64,000 nt of DNA from Marinibacterium anthonyi (GCA_003217735.2 CP031585.1:5473501-5537500), one strand, 5' to 3'; positions 7,393 through 15,874 are shown, numbered from the stretch's first letter. Notes: generated by a model from the sequence alone, not told the origin. Numbers and translations: made by a program.

Positions 7393-8019
7393 ACCCGCCC
7401 GCCCGGATGGATCCTTTGGGCGGCGGTTCTGGTGATCATGGCGGGGCCGGTGGCGGTGGCCGCCTTCAGCCCCTATTTGGCCTATCGCAACCCGGCCTAC
7501 ATCATCGGCGGGTTCGCCGGGATCCTGTCGCTGTCGTTCCTGTTCGTGCAACCGCTGCTGGCCGCCGGGTACATGCCCGGGCTGGCGGGTCCGCGCGGGC
7601 GGCGGGTGCACGGGTGGCTGGGGATGGCGATCCTGGTCTGTGTCCTGCTGCATGTGGCGGGGCTGTTCGTGACCAGCCCGCCGGATACGCTGGACGCGCT
7701 GCTGCTGGTCGCGCCGACGCCGTTTTCCGTTTACGGGGTCACCGCGCTGTGGGGCATCGCGATCACCGCGGGGCTGGTGGCGATGCGCCGGCGGATGGCG
7801 CCGGGTCTGTGGCGGTGGCTGCACAACGGGCTGGCGTTCGTGGTTGTCGTGGCCACGGTGATCCATGCCGTCCAGATCGAAGGCGCCATGGGTCCGGTCA
7901 GCAAGTCCTTGCTGTGCCTTGCGGTTCTGGTGGCCACCGCCGCCAGCCTGCTGGATCTGCGGGTCCTGCGCCCTATGCTTAAATCCCGGCAGCGGGGGAA
8001 GACCGAACCGATCCCCTGA
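7354..8019 (+). CDS. Ferric-reductase-like heme membrane protein
   Basis: A 221-residue protein with about six membrane helices of the ferric-reductase-like transmembrane family (MsrQ/YedZ-like). Histidines that would hold b-type heme are in VHGWLGMAILVCVLLHVAGL and in LHNGLAFVVVVATVIHAVQ. It lacks NAD(P)H and FAD domains, so it needs an outside electron donor. The upstream gene encodes a Tat-exported protein, which recalls the MsrP/MsrQ pairing of a Tat enzyme with a heme membrane subunit. The start is GTG, at 7354 or 7390; both lie in a 12-bp repeat array and neither has a strong ribosome site. Confidence 0.75.
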   Translation: MIRGLNRGFNRGVTRPPGWILWAAVLVIMAGPVAVAAFSPYLAYRNPAYIIGGFAGILSLSFLFVQPLLAAGYMPGLAGPRGRRVHGWLGMAILVCVLLHVAGLFVTSPPDTLDALLLVAPTPFSVYGVTALWGIAITAGLVAMRRRMAPGLWRWLHNGLAFVVVVATVIHAVQIEGAMGPVSKSLLCLAVLVATAASLLDLRVLRPMLKSRQRGKTEPIP

Positions 8020-8103
8020 CATATCGCGCCCCGAAACATGCCCTTGCCGGTTGAAGCCGCGCGCAAGGGCGGCTTAGACAGGGGCGAACAGGGAACGGGG
8101 CCA

Positions 8104-9672
8104 ATGGACGATATTTTCGTAATCGGAGGCGGCATCAACGGCTGCGGCATTGCCCGCGACGCCGTTGGACGGGGGCTGTCGGTGACTTTGGCCGAAAAGG
8201 GCGACCTGGCGCAGGCCACGTCTTCGGCATCGACCAAGCTGTTTCATGGGGGGCTGCGGTATCTTGAGTATTTCGAGATCCGGCTGGTGCGCGAGGCGCT
8301 GGAGGAACGGGAAACCCTGCTGAAGGCGATGCCGCATATTTCCTGGCCGATGCGGTTCGTCCTGCCTTTGAGCCCCGAGATGCGGTTCGACAATCATACG
8401 CCGGCGGCCAAGGTGCTGAACACGTTCATGCCCTGGATGAAGGGGCGGCGGCCCAGCTGGATGATCCGGGCGGGGCTGATGCTGTATGACAACCTGGGCG
8501 GGCGCCAGATTCTGCCGGGGACGAAACGGCTGGACCTGGACAAGGACCCGGCGGGCAAGCCGCTGCAGGATCATTTCCACGCGGCGTTCGAATATTCCGA
8601 CTGCTGGGTGCAGGATGCGCGGCTGGTGGTGTTGAACGCGCGCGATGCGCAGGCGCGGGGCGCCAAGATCATGACCCGGACCGAGGTCGTGTCGACGGTG
8701 CGCCACGCCGATCACTGGACGATCACCTGCCGCGACGGCGAAGGTGTCGAGACCGAGCATCAGGCGCGGCTGCTGGTCAATGCCGGTGGGCCCTGGGCGG
8801 CGGATGTGCTGGGGCGCGTGGCGCATGTGAATTCGGCCGACACGGTGCGGCTGGTGCGGGGCAGCCATATCGTGACGAAGCGGCTGTTTGATCATGACCG
8901 CGCGTATTTCTTCCAGGGAACCGACGGACGGATCATCTTTGCCATTCCTTATGAACAGGATTTCACCCTGATCGGCACGACGGACCGCGATCACCCCGAC
9001 CCGGAAACCGCGCCCGAATGCACCGACGAAGAGGCCGATTACCTGCTGGCCTTTGCGTCCGGCTATTTCCGCCGCCCGGTCACGCGCGAGGATATCGTGT
9101 GGCGCTATTCCGGGGTGCGGCCGCTGTATGACGATGGCGCCACGTCGGCCACGGCGGCGACGCGGGATTACGTGCTGACGCTGGACCGCGCGCAGGCGCC
9201 GCTGTTGTCGGTCTTTGGCGGCAAGATCACCACGTACCGCCGGCTGGCGGAATCGGCGCTGGAGAAGATCGGGACGGTGTTGCCCGTGGCCAAGGGGCCG
9301 TGGACCGCCGGCGTGACCCTGCCGGGTGGCGATATCGCGGTGGAGGCGGTGGCGGCGGCACAAAAGGCGCTGGCCGCGCGTTATCCTTTCCTGAGCGACG
9401 CCGAGGCGCTGCGGCTGTTCCGGACCTATGGCACCGAGGTGGAGGAGGTTCTGGGCGATGCGCAGACGCGGGCCGACCTGGGCCGGGATTTCGGCGGGCT
9501 GAGCGAGGCGGAGGTCGTCTGGCTGATGGACAGGGAATACGCGGTGAGCGCGGCGGATGTGCTGTGGCGCCGGACCAAGCTGGGGCTGCGCGTCCCGGAG
9601 GAGGATTGCGCGGCGCTTGAGGCATTCATGGCCGACCGCCGCACGCAGCAGAAAGAGGAGGCTGCCCGATGA
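8104..9672 (+). CDS. glpD: FAD-dependent glycerol-3-phosphate dehydrogenase
   Basis: This 522-residue flavoprotein oxidises sn-glycerol-3-phosphate to dihydroxyacetone phosphate and passes electrons to the quinone pool. The dinucleotide-binding [12 protein letters not shown] starts at about residue 7. Family segments follow: [57 protein letters not shown] and [15 protein letters not shown], and the C-terminal DAO_C domain ends the protein. I start at ATG 8104, where the Rossmann strand begins. Its last four bases overlap the glycerol kinase start (ATGA), so the two are one operon converting glycerol to DHAP. No glycerol facilitator, ABC importer or glpR lies beside it. Confidence 0.95.
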   Translation: MDDIFVIGGGINGCGIARDAVGRGLSVTLAEKGDLAQATSSASTKLFHGGLRYLEYFEIRLVREALEERETLLKAMPHISWPMRFVLPLSPEMRFDNHTPAAKVLNTFMPWMKGRRPSWMIRAGLMLYDNLGGRQILPGTKRLDLDKDPAGKPLQDHFHAAFEYSDCWVQDARLVVLNARDAQARGAKIMTRTEVVSTVRHADHWTITCRDGEGVETEHQARLLVNAGGPWAADVLGRVAHVNSADTVRLVRGSHIVTKRLFDHDRAYFFQGTDGRIIFAIPYEQDFTLIGTTDRDHPDPETAPECTDEEADYLLAFASGYFRRPVTREDIVWRYSGVRPLYDDGATSATAATRDYVLTLDRAQAPLLSVFGGKITTYRRLAESALEKIGTVLPVAKGPWTAGVTLPGGDIAVEAVAAAQKALAARYPFLSDAEALRLFRTYGTEVEEVLGDAQTRADLGRDFGGLSEAEVVWLMDREYAVSAADVLWRRTKLGLRVPEEDCAALEAFMADRRTQQKEEAAR

Positions 9673-11147
9673 GCCATATCCTGTCGATCGACCAGGGCAC
9701 CACGTCGACCCGATCGATCATCTTCGACGACAAGATGCGCGCGGTGGCCAGCGCCCAGCAGGAATTTCCGCAGTATTACCCGGCCTCCGGCCAGGTGGAA
9801 CACGACCCCGAGGAGATCTGGGACAGCGTGGTCGGGACCATGCGCGCGGCGTTGGACAAGGCCGGGCTGAGTGCGGCGGACATCGCCGGGATCGGCATCA
9901 CCAACCAGCGGGAAACCACGCTGGTCTGGGAAAAGGACACCGGCAAGGCGCTGGGACGGGCGATCGTGTGGCAGGACAGGCGCACCAGCCCGATGTGCGC
10001 CGAACTGCGCGAGGACGGGTACGAAGATCTGGTGGCCTCGACCACCGGGCTGTTGCTGGATCCGTATTTCTCGGCCACGAAACTGGCGTGGATCCTGAAC
10101 ACCCACAAGAGCAGCCGGGAACGCGCGGCGCGGGGCGAATTGCTGTTCGGGACGATCGACAGCTATCTGATCTGGCGGCTGACGGGCGGCAAGAGGCACG
10201 TGACCGATGCCACCAATGCCGCGCGCACGGCGCTGTATGACATCGGCGCCGGGGAATGGAGCCCGGATCTGTGCGCGGTCTTCGGCGTGCCGGTCGAGAT
10301 GCTGCCCAAGGTGCTGGATTGCGCCGACGATTTCGGCGTGACGGATGTGCTGGGCGGGCAGGTCAGGATCCTGGGCGTGGCGGGCGACCAGCAGGCGGCG
10401 ACGCTGGGGCAGGCGTGTTTCGAACCGGGGATGTTGAAGGCGACCTATGGCACCGGGTGTTTCGCGCTGATGAACACCGGGGAAAGCCGGGTGACGTCGG
10501 ACCACCGGCTGCTGACGACGATCGCCTACCGGCTGGACGGGCAGGTGACCTATGCGCTGGAAGGGTCGATCTTTATCGCCGGCGCGGTGGTGCAATGGCT
10601 GCGCGATGCGCTGCAGATCATCGATACGGCGTCCGACAGCGGGCCGCTGGCGGAACAGGCGGATGCGGAACAGGGGGTGACGCTGGTGCCGGCGTTCACC
10701 GGGCTGGGCGCGCCCTATTGGGCGCCCGATTGCCGGGGCGCGGTGTTCGGGCTGACGCGCGGGTCGGGGCGGGCGGAATTCGCGCGGGCGGCGCTGGAAA
10801 GCGTGGCGTTCCAGACCCGCGACCTGTGGGAAGCGATGCGCGCCGATGGGGCCGGGGCCGAGGATACGGTGCTGCGGGTCGATGGCGGCATGGTGGCTTC
10901 CGACTGGACGATGCAGCGGCTGTCGGACGTGCTGGGCGCGCCGGTGGACCGGCCGGTGATGGCGGAAACCACGGCCCTGGGCGCGGCCTGGCTGGCGGGA
11001 ATGCGGGCCGGGATCTACCCGGATGCCAAGGGCTTTGCCGAGATGTGGAAGCTGGACCGGCGGTTCGAGCCGGAATCGAGCGAGGCCGCGCGCACGGCGG
11101 ATTACGACCGCTGGAAACGGGCGGTGAAGGCGGCGATGGCGTTCTGA
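9669..11147 (+). CDS. glpK: Glycerol kinase
   Basis: A 492-residue FGGY-family kinase that phosphorylates glycerol with ATP. It opens with the phosphate-binding [15 protein letters not shown], has the family motif [15 protein letters not shown], the substrate region AIVWQDRRT, and the C-terminal [20 protein letters not shown] and [14 protein letters not shown] signatures. Length is normal for the family. The start overlaps the glpD stop by four bases, indicating translational coupling. A GC-rich hairpin follows seven bases after the stop. Confidence 0.97.
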   Translation: MSHILSIDQGTTSTRSIIFDDKMRAVASAQQEFPQYYPASGQVEHDPEEIWDSVVGTMRAALDKAGLSAADIAGIGITNQRETTLVWEKDTGKALGRAIVWQDRRTSPMCAELREDGYEDLVASTTGLLLDPYFSATKLAWILNTHKSSRERAARGELLFGTIDSYLIWRLTGGKRHVTDATNAARTALYDIGAGEWSPDLCAVFGVPVEMLPKVLDCADDFGVTDVLGGQVRILGVAGDQQAATLGQACFEPGMLKATYGTGCFALMNTGESRVTSDHRLLTTIAYRLDGQVTYALEGSIFIAGAVVQWLRDALQIIDTASDSGPLAEQADAEQGVTLVPAFTGLGAPYWAPDCRGAVFGLTRGSGRAEFARAALESVAFQTRDLWEAMRADGAGAEDTVLRVDGGMVASDWTMQRLSDVLGAPVDRPVMAETTALGAAWLAGMRAGIYPDAKGFAEMWKLDRRFEPESSEAARTADYDRWKRAVKAAMAF

Positions 11148-11153
11148 GGGTTG

Positions 11154-11171
11154 GGGGGCCGATTGGCCCCC
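11154..11171 (+). terminator. Hairpin after glpK
   Basis: GGGGGCC and GGCCCCC pair around GATT directly after the glpK stop. No T-run follows, so it may only protect the 3' end or act with Rho. Confidence 0.5.
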
Positions 11172-11318
11172 TAATGGTCCCGGATCGCGGGCGAGCCTCC
11201 CGCCCGCCCACCTTGGCCCACCTTGGCGCGCCCGCGATCCTTTGCGCGGGATGTGGGCTGTTGCGCTTCGCTCTGTCCCGGCCCTATCGTTCGGGCTGGA
11301 GAGAGGGAGGAGAGGCTC

Positions 11319-12059
11319 ATGCGCCTGCAGAACAAGACAGCCATCGTGACCGGAGGAGGATCCGGATTCGGGGCCGGGATCGTGCGGAAATTCGTGGCCG
11401 AGGGGGCGCGGGTGATGGTGGCCGATATCGACGCGGATGCCGCGGCCGAGGTCGCCCGCGAGGTCGGCGGCGTGGCCCATACGGTCGACGTGGCCTACGG
11501 GCAGTCGGTCAGGGCCATGGCCGGGGCGGCGATCCGGGCGTTGGGGCATGTGGACATCCTGGTCAACAATGCGGGCATCACCCATCTGCCGACGCCGATG
11601 GAAGACGTGTCGGAGGAGGATTTCGACAGGGTCTTTTCCGTCAATTGCAAGTCGGTCTACCTGACGGCCAAGTACCTGGTGCCGCACATGAAATCGCGGT
11701 CCGCAGGGGCGATCCTGAACGTGGCGTCGACCGCGGGCGTGTCGCCTCGGCCGCGGCTGAACTGGTACAATGCGTCCAAGGGCTGGATGATCACGGCGAC
11801 GCGGACCATGGCGGTGGAACTGGCGCCCATGGGGATCCGGGTGAACGCGGTGAACCCGGTGGCCGGGGAAACGCCGCTGCTGAAATCCTTCCTGGGCGAG
11901 GACACGCCCGAGATGCGGGCGACGTTCCTGGCGACCATCCCCATCGGCCGCTTTTCGACGCCCCAAGACATTGCGAACGCGGCCTGCTACCTGTGTTCCG
12001 ACGAAGCCAGCATGATCACCGGCGTCGCGATGGAGGTGGACGGCGGCCGCTGCATCTGA
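11319..12059 (+). CDS. SDR family NAD(P)-dependent oxidoreductase
   Basis: A 246-residue classical short-chain dehydrogenase. The cofactor loop TGGGSGFGAGI is at about 11-21, NNAG at 83-86, and the catalytic Ser137, Tyr150 and Lys154 (WYNASKG) are all present; MEVDGGRCI closes the protein. Asp36/Asp38 after the second strand favours NAD over NADP. ATG 11319 follows GGGAGGAGAGG. It resembles FabG-like and glucose-1-dehydrogenase-like enzymes, but the substrate cannot be told. It lies 171 bases after glpK, beyond a hairpin, so it is probably transcribed separately. Confidence 0.9.
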   Translation: MRLQNKTAIVTGGGSGFGAGIVRKFVAEGARVMVADIDADAAAEVAREVGGVAHTVDVAYGQSVRAMAGAAIRALGHVDILVNNAGITHLPTPMEDVSEEDFDRVFSVNCKSVYLTAKYLVPHMKSRSAGAILNVASTAGVSPRPRLNWYNASKGWMITATRTMAVELAPMGIRVNAVNPVAGETPLLKSFLGEDTPEMRATFLATIPIGRFSTPQDIANAACYLCSDEASMITGVAMEVDGGRCI

Positions 12060-12102
12060 CCGCCCCCCGGGGGGCGCGCGTTCAAGAAAGACGAAGACCC
12101 GC

Positions 12103-13116
12103 ATGATCCCCGGACCCAGGAACCTGATCACCGATATCGCCGGGCTGAAGGTCGGCAACGCCGCCGACGCGGCCCTGAAATCCGGCGCCACGGTGCTGAC
12201 CGCCGATGCGCCCTTTGCCGCGTCGGTCCATGTCATGGGCGGCGCGCCGGGCAGCCGGGAAACCGACCTGCTGGCGCCCGACAAATCGGTCGCCGCGGTG
12301 GATGCGCTGGTGCTGTCGGGCGGGTCGGCCTATGGGCTGGACGCCTGTTCGGGGGTCATGGCGGGGCTGCGCGCCGCCGGGCGGGGATACCGGGTGGGGC
12401 CGGCGGTGATTCCGCTGGTGCCGGGCGCGATCCTCTTCGACCTGCTGAACGGGGGCGACAAGGATTGGGCCGACAACCCCTATCCGGCGCTTGGGCGCGC
12501 CGCGTATGAGACCGCATCGCCCGATTTCGCCATCGGCACCGAAGGCGCGGGGACCGGGGCGCTGACGGCGATGGTCAAGGGCGGGCTGGGCTCGGCGTCG
12601 CTGGTGGTCGACGCAGGGATCACCGTGGGCGCGTTGGTGGCCGCGAACCCGATGGGCGCCGTCACCACGCCGGGCGACCGCCATTTCTGGGCCGCGCCCT
12701 TCGAGATCGACGGCGAATTCGGCGGGCTGGGGCCGGACCCGGCGGCCGGGCTGGGCCGGGTGCTGGACAGCCGCAAGGTGCGCGCCTTTTCCGCCCAGGC
12801 GGGGGAGCGGGCCAACACCACGATCGCCATCGTCGGCACCGACGCGGCGCTGAGCAAGGCCCAGTGCAAGCGGCTGGCCATGGCCGCCCACGACGGAATC
12901 GGCCGGGCCACGGTGCCCGCCCATGCGCCGGGCGACGGCGACCTGGTCTTTGCCCTGTCGACCGGGGCGCGGGAGGTCGCGGGCATCGACCGGGCGCTGG
13001 GGCTGATCTGTCACGCCGCGGCGCTGTGCCTGAGCCGGGCGATTGCGCGCGCGGTGTTTCACGCGCGGCCCATGCCGGGCGACCTGCTGCCGTGCTGGTC
13101 CGACCTGAACGGCTAG
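12103..13116 (+). CDS. P1 family self-processing peptidase (DmpA/NylC-like)
   Basis: A 337-residue member of the P1 Ntn-hydrolase family, which includes beta-aminopeptidases, L-aminopeptidase/D-esterase DmpA and nylon oligomer hydrolase NylC. The family opening NLITDIAGLKVGNA, the VLSGGSAYGLDA segment and GTEGAGTGA are present. The autocleavage site fits the ERANTTIAIVG stretch: cleavage between Asn238 and Thr239 would free Thr239 as nucleophile. The protein is cytoplasmic (no signal). It sits 43 bases after the SDR gene on the same strand and may be co-transcribed. The natural substrate is unknown. Confidence 0.88.
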   Translation: MIPGPRNLITDIAGLKVGNAADAALKSGATVLTADAPFAASVHVMGGAPGSRETDLLAPDKSVAAVDALVLSGGSAYGLDACSGVMAGLRAAGRGYRVGPAVIPLVPGAILFDLLNGGDKDWADNPYPALGRAAYETASPDFAIGTEGAGTGALTAMVKGGLGSASLVVDAGITVGALVAANPMGAVTTPGDRHFWAAPFEIDGEFGGLGPDPAAGLGRVLDSRKVRAFSAQAGERANTTIAIVGTDAALSKAQCKRLAMAAHDGIGRATVPAHAPGDGDLVFALSTGAREVAGIDRALGLICHAAALCLSRAIARAVFHARPMPGDLLPCWSDLNG

Positions 13117-13129
13117 GCCCCGACATGAA

Positions 13130-13158
13130 ACCGGTCGCGGGGGGGGCCCACGACCGGT
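13130..13158. terminator. Hairpin between convergent genes
   Basis: ACCGGTCG and CGACCGGT form a perfect 8-bp stem around a 13-base G/C-rich loop, midway between the P1 peptidase stop and the cytochrome c2 stop. It is well placed to end both transcripts, but lacks a T-run. Confidence 0.5.
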
Positions 13159-13179
13159 GCGAACACGCCGGAAAGCGGC

Positions 13180-13593
13180 TTATTCGGCGACGCTTTGCAG
13201 GTAGGCAAAGATGTCGTCCCCGCCCTTCTTCAGCTTGAACGCCATCTTGGACTTGGCGCCGCTGTCGCCGGTCTTGTCCTTCAGCCAGGCGCTGGGGTCT
13301 TCGACCCAGGCGGTGAAGTTGTCGAAATCCCAGACGACGCCGTCTTCACCCAGTTTCACCAGTTCCGCGTCATAGTTGAAATCGGTCGATCCCACGGCGC
13401 GTCCGGCCACGCCGTACAGGTTCGGGCCGGTCTTGCCGCCCTTGACGATCTCGGTGCCGTCATCGGCAATGATCGCATGGCAGGCCTTGCACTTGCGGAA
13501 GTCTTTTTCGCCCTTGCCGGCATCGCCGGTTTCGGCTGCCACGACCGGGGCGGCCAGAAGGCCTGCGATCAAGGTTGCAACGATCCGATGCAT
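13180..13593 (-). CDS. cycA: Cytochrome c2 (periplasmic c-type cytochrome)
   Basis: A 137-residue periplasmic electron carrier of the cytochrome c2 class that links the bc1 complex to terminal oxidases (or reaction centres in phototrophs). The signal peptide is MHRIVATLIAGLLAAPVVAA. The heme site is Cys35-Lys-Ala-Cys38-His39, and Met117 in SKMAFKLKK is the sixth ligand. The regions DGTEIVKGGKTGPNLYGVAG and the C-terminal DIFAYLQS agree closely with Rhodobacter cytochrome c2, including the insertions of the long c2 subclass. A promoter-like sequence lies upstream. The gene is divergent from idi. Confidence 0.93.
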   Translation of the reverse strand: MHRIVATLIAGLLAAPVVAAETGDAGKGEKDFRKCKACHAIIADDGTEIVKGGKTGPNLYGVAGRAVGSTDFNYDAELVKLGEDGVVWDFDNFTAWVEDPSAWLKDKTGDSGAKSKMAFKLKKGGDDIFAYLQSVAE

Positions 13594-13626
13594 GGTTTCC
13601 TCACTCCTGAATTGATCCTCGAGGAA

Positions 13627-13654
13627 GTTGTATGAGGCGCCTTGCCAGAGTCAA
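13627..13654 (-). promoter_or_regulatory. Sigma-70-type promoter of cycA
   Basis: On the minus strand TTGACT (13654-13649) and TACAAC (13632-13627) are 16 bases apart, with the cycA start about 34 bases further on. Both boxes are near consensus. Confidence 0.5.
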
Positions 13655-13747
13655 CGGCACCTTAGGACCAATGTCATACGCGATGAACGGCTTATGACCT
13701 ATGATCCGACCAGCGCCGAAACGCCGCACGGCCCCGGGTGGGCGCGT

Positions 13748-13775
13748 CTTGTCGCCTTGTCGCCTTGTCGCCTTG
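13748..13775. repeat. 8-bp tandem repeat x3.5 upstream of idi
   Basis: CTTGTCGC is repeated three times exactly, followed by CTTG. The array lies in the leader or promoter region of idi, where a change in copy number would shift promoter spacing by eight bases. Confidence 0.85.
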
Positions 13776-13839
13776 ACCAGCAGGGCGCGACACGGCATGA
13801 GCGCGGATCCCTTTGACCGAGCTGCCGCTGCCTGACCCG

Positions 13840-14406
13840 ATGACTGCCACTTCCGTTCCCAGTGCGGCCCAGAATGTGGCCCAAAACATGACCCGGATTC
13901 CGGCCTGGATCGACGACCGGCTTGTGCCGGTCGACAAGCTGGACGCCCATCTGCGCGGGCTGCGTCACAAGGCCGTGTCGGTCTTTGTGCGCAGCGAGGG
14001 GCGGATCCTGCTGCAGCGGCGCGCGCTGGGGAAGTACCATACGCCGGGGCTTTGGGCGAACACCTGCTGCACCCATCCGTATTGGGACGAGGCGCCGCGC
14101 GCCTGCGCGCTGCGCCGGTTGCGCGAGGAGCTGGGGATCGAGGGGCTGGAGCCGGAGTTTCGCGAGCGGCTGGAATATCGCGCCGACGTGGGCGGCGGCA
14201 TGGTCGAACACGAGGTGGTCGATGTCTTTGTCGCCGAGGCGGGCCGGGGTCTGACGCTGCGCCCCGATCCGGACGAGGTGATGGCGACGCGATGGATCAC
14301 CCTGCCCCAGCTGCAGGAGGCGATCGCGGCGGAGCCCGCGCGGTTCACGCCCTGGCTGCGGATCTACCTGGAGCGGCACCTGGACGGGATCCTGGGGCAG
14401 GGCTGA
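13840..14406 (+). CDS. idi: Isopentenyl-diphosphate delta-isomerase, type I
   Basis: A Nudix-fold isomerase that interconverts isopentenyl and dimethylallyl diphosphate for isoprenoid, quinone and carotenoid synthesis. The active-site stretch GLWANTCCTHPYWDE holds the catalytic Cys and metal-binding His; the second catalytic region is VEHEVVDVFVAE, and LRRLREELGI is the Nudix helix. It agrees well with the Rhodobacter enzyme. The start is uncertain: TTG 13813, ATG 13840 and ATG 13888 are in frame, none with a good ribosome site; the known family start matches the MTRIPAWIDDRL at 13888. Between 13840 and 13888 a 12-bp duplication encodes AQNVAQNM. Confidence 0.92.
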   Translation: MTATSVPSAAQNVAQNMTRIPAWIDDRLVPVDKLDAHLRGLRHKAVSVFVRSEGRILLQRRALGKYHTPGLWANTCCTHPYWDEAPRACALRRLREELGIEGLEPEFRERLEYRADVGGGMVEHEVVDVFVAEAGRGLTLRPDPDEVMATRWITLPQLQEAIAAEPARFTPWLRIYLERHLDGILGQG

Positions 14407-14444
14407 CCCCCCGGGACCTGCGCGTCTGGTGGGCGTGCGGCCGG

Positions 14445-14467
14445 GGTATTTTCAAAGAGAAAGAAGC
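14445..14467 (+). repeat. Half copy of the GGTATTT intergenic element
   Basis: GGTATTTTCAAAGAGAAAG followed by AAGC matches the left arm of the composite hairpins at 32.3, 39.9 and 52.9 kb, but no complementary right arm follows. It lies between the convergent idi and arfB genes. Confidence 0.5.
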
Positions 14468-14492
14468 AGGAGGGCGGTGCGTTGGACCGGCG

Positions 14493-14912
14493 TCAGGTGT
14501 CGTCGACCTTGCCGCGGAGCGCCTTGACGGTGCCGCGCTGCTTCTTGGCGTCGATCCGGCGGCGTTGGGAGGCGCGCGTGGGTTTTGTGGCGATGCGCCG
14601 TTTCGGGGTGACCAGAGACTGGCGGATCAGGTCGGCCAGGCGGTCGCGGACGATTTCGCGGTTGCGGGCCTGGCTGCGGGTTTCGTCGCAAAAGAGCACG
14701 ATGGCGCCTTCCAGGGTCCAGCGCCGGCCGGCCAGCCGTTTCAGCCGCGATTTGACCGCGGGGGTGAGCGCGGGAGAGCGTTCCGCCTCGAACCTCAGTT
14801 CGACGGCGGTGGAGACCTTGTTCACGTTTTGCCCGCCCGGGCCGCTTGAGCGCACGAATTGCTCGGTCAGTTCCCAGTCTTCGAGGGCGATCTTGTCGGT
14901 GATGCGCAGCAT
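14493..14912 (-). CDS. arfB: Alternative ribosome-rescue factor B (peptidyl-tRNA hydrolase, YaeJ)
   Basis: A 139-residue class-I release-factor-like protein that frees ribosomes stalled on mRNA lacking a stop codon. The GGQ catalytic loop is in FVRSSGPGGQNVNKVST, with the family ELRFEAE strand after it, and the C-terminus is the expected Lys/Arg-rich tail (RIATKPTRASQRRRIDAKKQ) that enters the empty mRNA channel. There is no anticodon-mimic domain, as in all ArfB. ATG 14912 begins the family sequence MLRITDKIAL. It has no Shine-Dalgarno sequence; TATGTA lies six bases upstream, so a leaderless mRNA is plausible. A terminator and folded RNA lie just upstream. Confidence 0.93.
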   Translation of the reverse strand: MLRITDKIALEDWELTEQFVRSSGPGGQNVNKVSTAVELRFEAERSPALTPAVKSRLKRLAGRRWTLEGAIVLFCDETRSQARNREIVRDRLADLIRQSLVTPKRRIATKPTRASQRRRIDAKKQRGTVKALRGKVDDT

Positions 14913-14918
14913 GGGGGA

Positions 14919-14924
14919 TACATA
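14919..14924 (-). promoter_or_regulatory. Possible -10 box for leaderless arfB mRNA
   Basis: TATGTA, then TCCCCC, then the ATG of arfB. The same layout (TATACT, ACCCCC, ATG) precedes dnaE2. No good -35 box is visible (TTTTTC at the expected place). Confidence 0.35.
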
Positions 14925-14942
14925 GCGTAGCGGGAAGACACG

Positions 14943-14975
14943 AAAAAGGGCCGCTCGATCCAATCGAACGGCCCT
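14943..14975 (-). terminator. Intrinsic terminator upstream of arfB
   Basis: On the minus strand AGGGCCGTTCGAT and ATCGAGCGGCCCT form a 13-position stem with one mismatch around a 3-base loop (TGG), followed directly by TTTTT. This is the strongest Rho-independent terminator in the window. It ends the structured RNA to its right, or acts as an attenuator, since arfB starts 31 bases later. Confidence 0.8.
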
Positions 14976-15047
14976 CTCGAAAGCTTCGGAGGTGGGTCGG
15001 TCAGACCTTGATCCGGTCACCCGGAGGATCTGCCCACGAGGGTTGCC

Positions 15048-15104
15048 CTACCTGGCAGCCTCCGGACCTGTCCCGACACCTCTCTCCAATACCTTTCTAG
15101 ACAC
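15048..15104 (-). CDS. Possible 18-codon leader peptide
   Basis: GTG at 15104 lies seven bases after GGAGG within AAAGGAGGTGATCC and opens MSRKVLERGVGTGPEAAR before TAG. The initiation signal is unusually strong, and AGA occurs twice, a codon rare in this GC-rich genome. The stop codon lies inside the hairpin described above. It may be a regulatory minigene rather than a functional peptide; it may also not be translated at all. Confidence 0.3.
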   Translation of the reverse strand: MSRKVLERGVGTGPEAAR

Positions 15105-15178
15105 TGGATCACCTCCTTTCACTCTGTTGCTGTTAGCTTCAGGCTATGATGAAGGAAGCAATCCACAAAGCAAAAACG

Positions 15179-15808
15179 TCAGGCCAGGGATGACTTTTGC
15201 GTCAAATGCTTCACGATCAGGCGGAAGGGGATCAGTGCGATCAGCGCCAGCGTGAGCTTGACCGACCAGTCCGCGACCCCCAGCGACACCCAGAGCGGCA
15301 CGATCGGGCCGGCGCCCAGCAGCGGCAGGGTTTCATTGGCCCAGCTGACGTCGTTGGCCGGTTCCAGGAAGGTCAGCGCGGCGGCGAAGGAGACCGAGAA
15401 GAAGATCACCGTATCCAGCGTGGCGCCGATCAGGGTGGAGGCCAGCGGCGCCTGCCACCAGGCGCGGCCGCGCAGGGCGGAAAAGACGGCGACATCGGTG
15501 AGCTGCGCGGCCAGGAAGGCCAGGCCCGAGCAGAGCGCGATGCGGAAGGTGACCAGCGGGCCGAATTCGCCCACGATCTGCGTGCCGATCAGCGAGCAGA
15601 CGACGCCCACGGCAAAGCCTGCCAGCACGACCTTGCGCGCCTGCGCGGCGCCGTACAGCCGGTTGGTCAGGTCGGTGACCAGGAAGGCCAGCGGATAGGT
15701 GAAGGCGCCCCAGGTCAGCCATTGGCCGAAGAGGAACTGAACGAGGATGTTGGAGGCCACCACGATGGCGGCCATGGCCAGGATGCCCGGCCAGAGAGTG
15801 CGTGTCAT
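15179..15808 (-). CDS. Queuosine precursor transporter (YhhQ/VUT family)
   Basis: A 209-residue inner-membrane protein with about six helices and the family signature YPLAFLVTDLTNRLYGAAQAR near residue 38. The family (COG1738, vitamin uptake-like) imports preQ0/preQ1 for tRNA queuosine modification. Acidic and aromatic residues typical of the family recur (VTFRIALCSGLAFLAAQLTD and TLIGATLDTVIFFSVSF). ATG 15808 has only weak upstream purines. It stands alone: the phytase-like gene ends 67 bases upstream in the same direction, and the candidate RNA lies downstream. Confidence 0.88.
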   Translation of the reverse strand: MTRTLWPGILAMAAIVVASNILVQFLFGQWLTWGAFTYPLAFLVTDLTNRLYGAAQARKVVLAGFAVGVVCSLIGTQIVGEFGPLVTFRIALCSGLAFLAAQLTDVAVFSALRGRAWWQAPLASTLIGATLDTVIFFSVSFAAALTFLEPANDVSWANETLPLLGAGPIVPLWVSLGVADWSVKLTLALIALIPFRLIVKHLTQKSSLA

Positions 15809-15874
15809 GTCTGATGCCCGTTTTGAACAAGGTTGCGGCGACTTGTTCCGCCGCTGATCGGCGGATGGGGGCGA

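Larger units (their letters stand above)
14943..15125 (-). ncRNA. Candidate structured small RNA or arfB leader
   Basis: Between the stop of the queuosine transporter (15179) and the terminator there is no conserved protein, but several paired segments on the minus strand. CCGGAGG (15065-15059) pairs with CCTCCGG (15027-15021), continued by CTGCC (15058-15054) with GGCAG (15034-15030) across a 2-base bulge, and enclosing AGGG-CAA-CCCT. The RNA begins near AAAGGAGGTGATCC, a perfect complement of the 16S rRNA 3' tail, and ends at a strong terminator. It could be an independent sRNA of about 180 nt or an attenuated leader of arfB. I do not recognise an Rfam family. Confidence 0.45.

Noticed and set aside
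15101-15122. Plus-strand CTGGATCACCTCCTTTC as a 16S rRNA gene end
   Set aside because: Only about 17 bases match; the conserved helix 45 sequence before the tail is absent. The match is better explained as an extended Shine-Dalgarno sequence on the minus strand.
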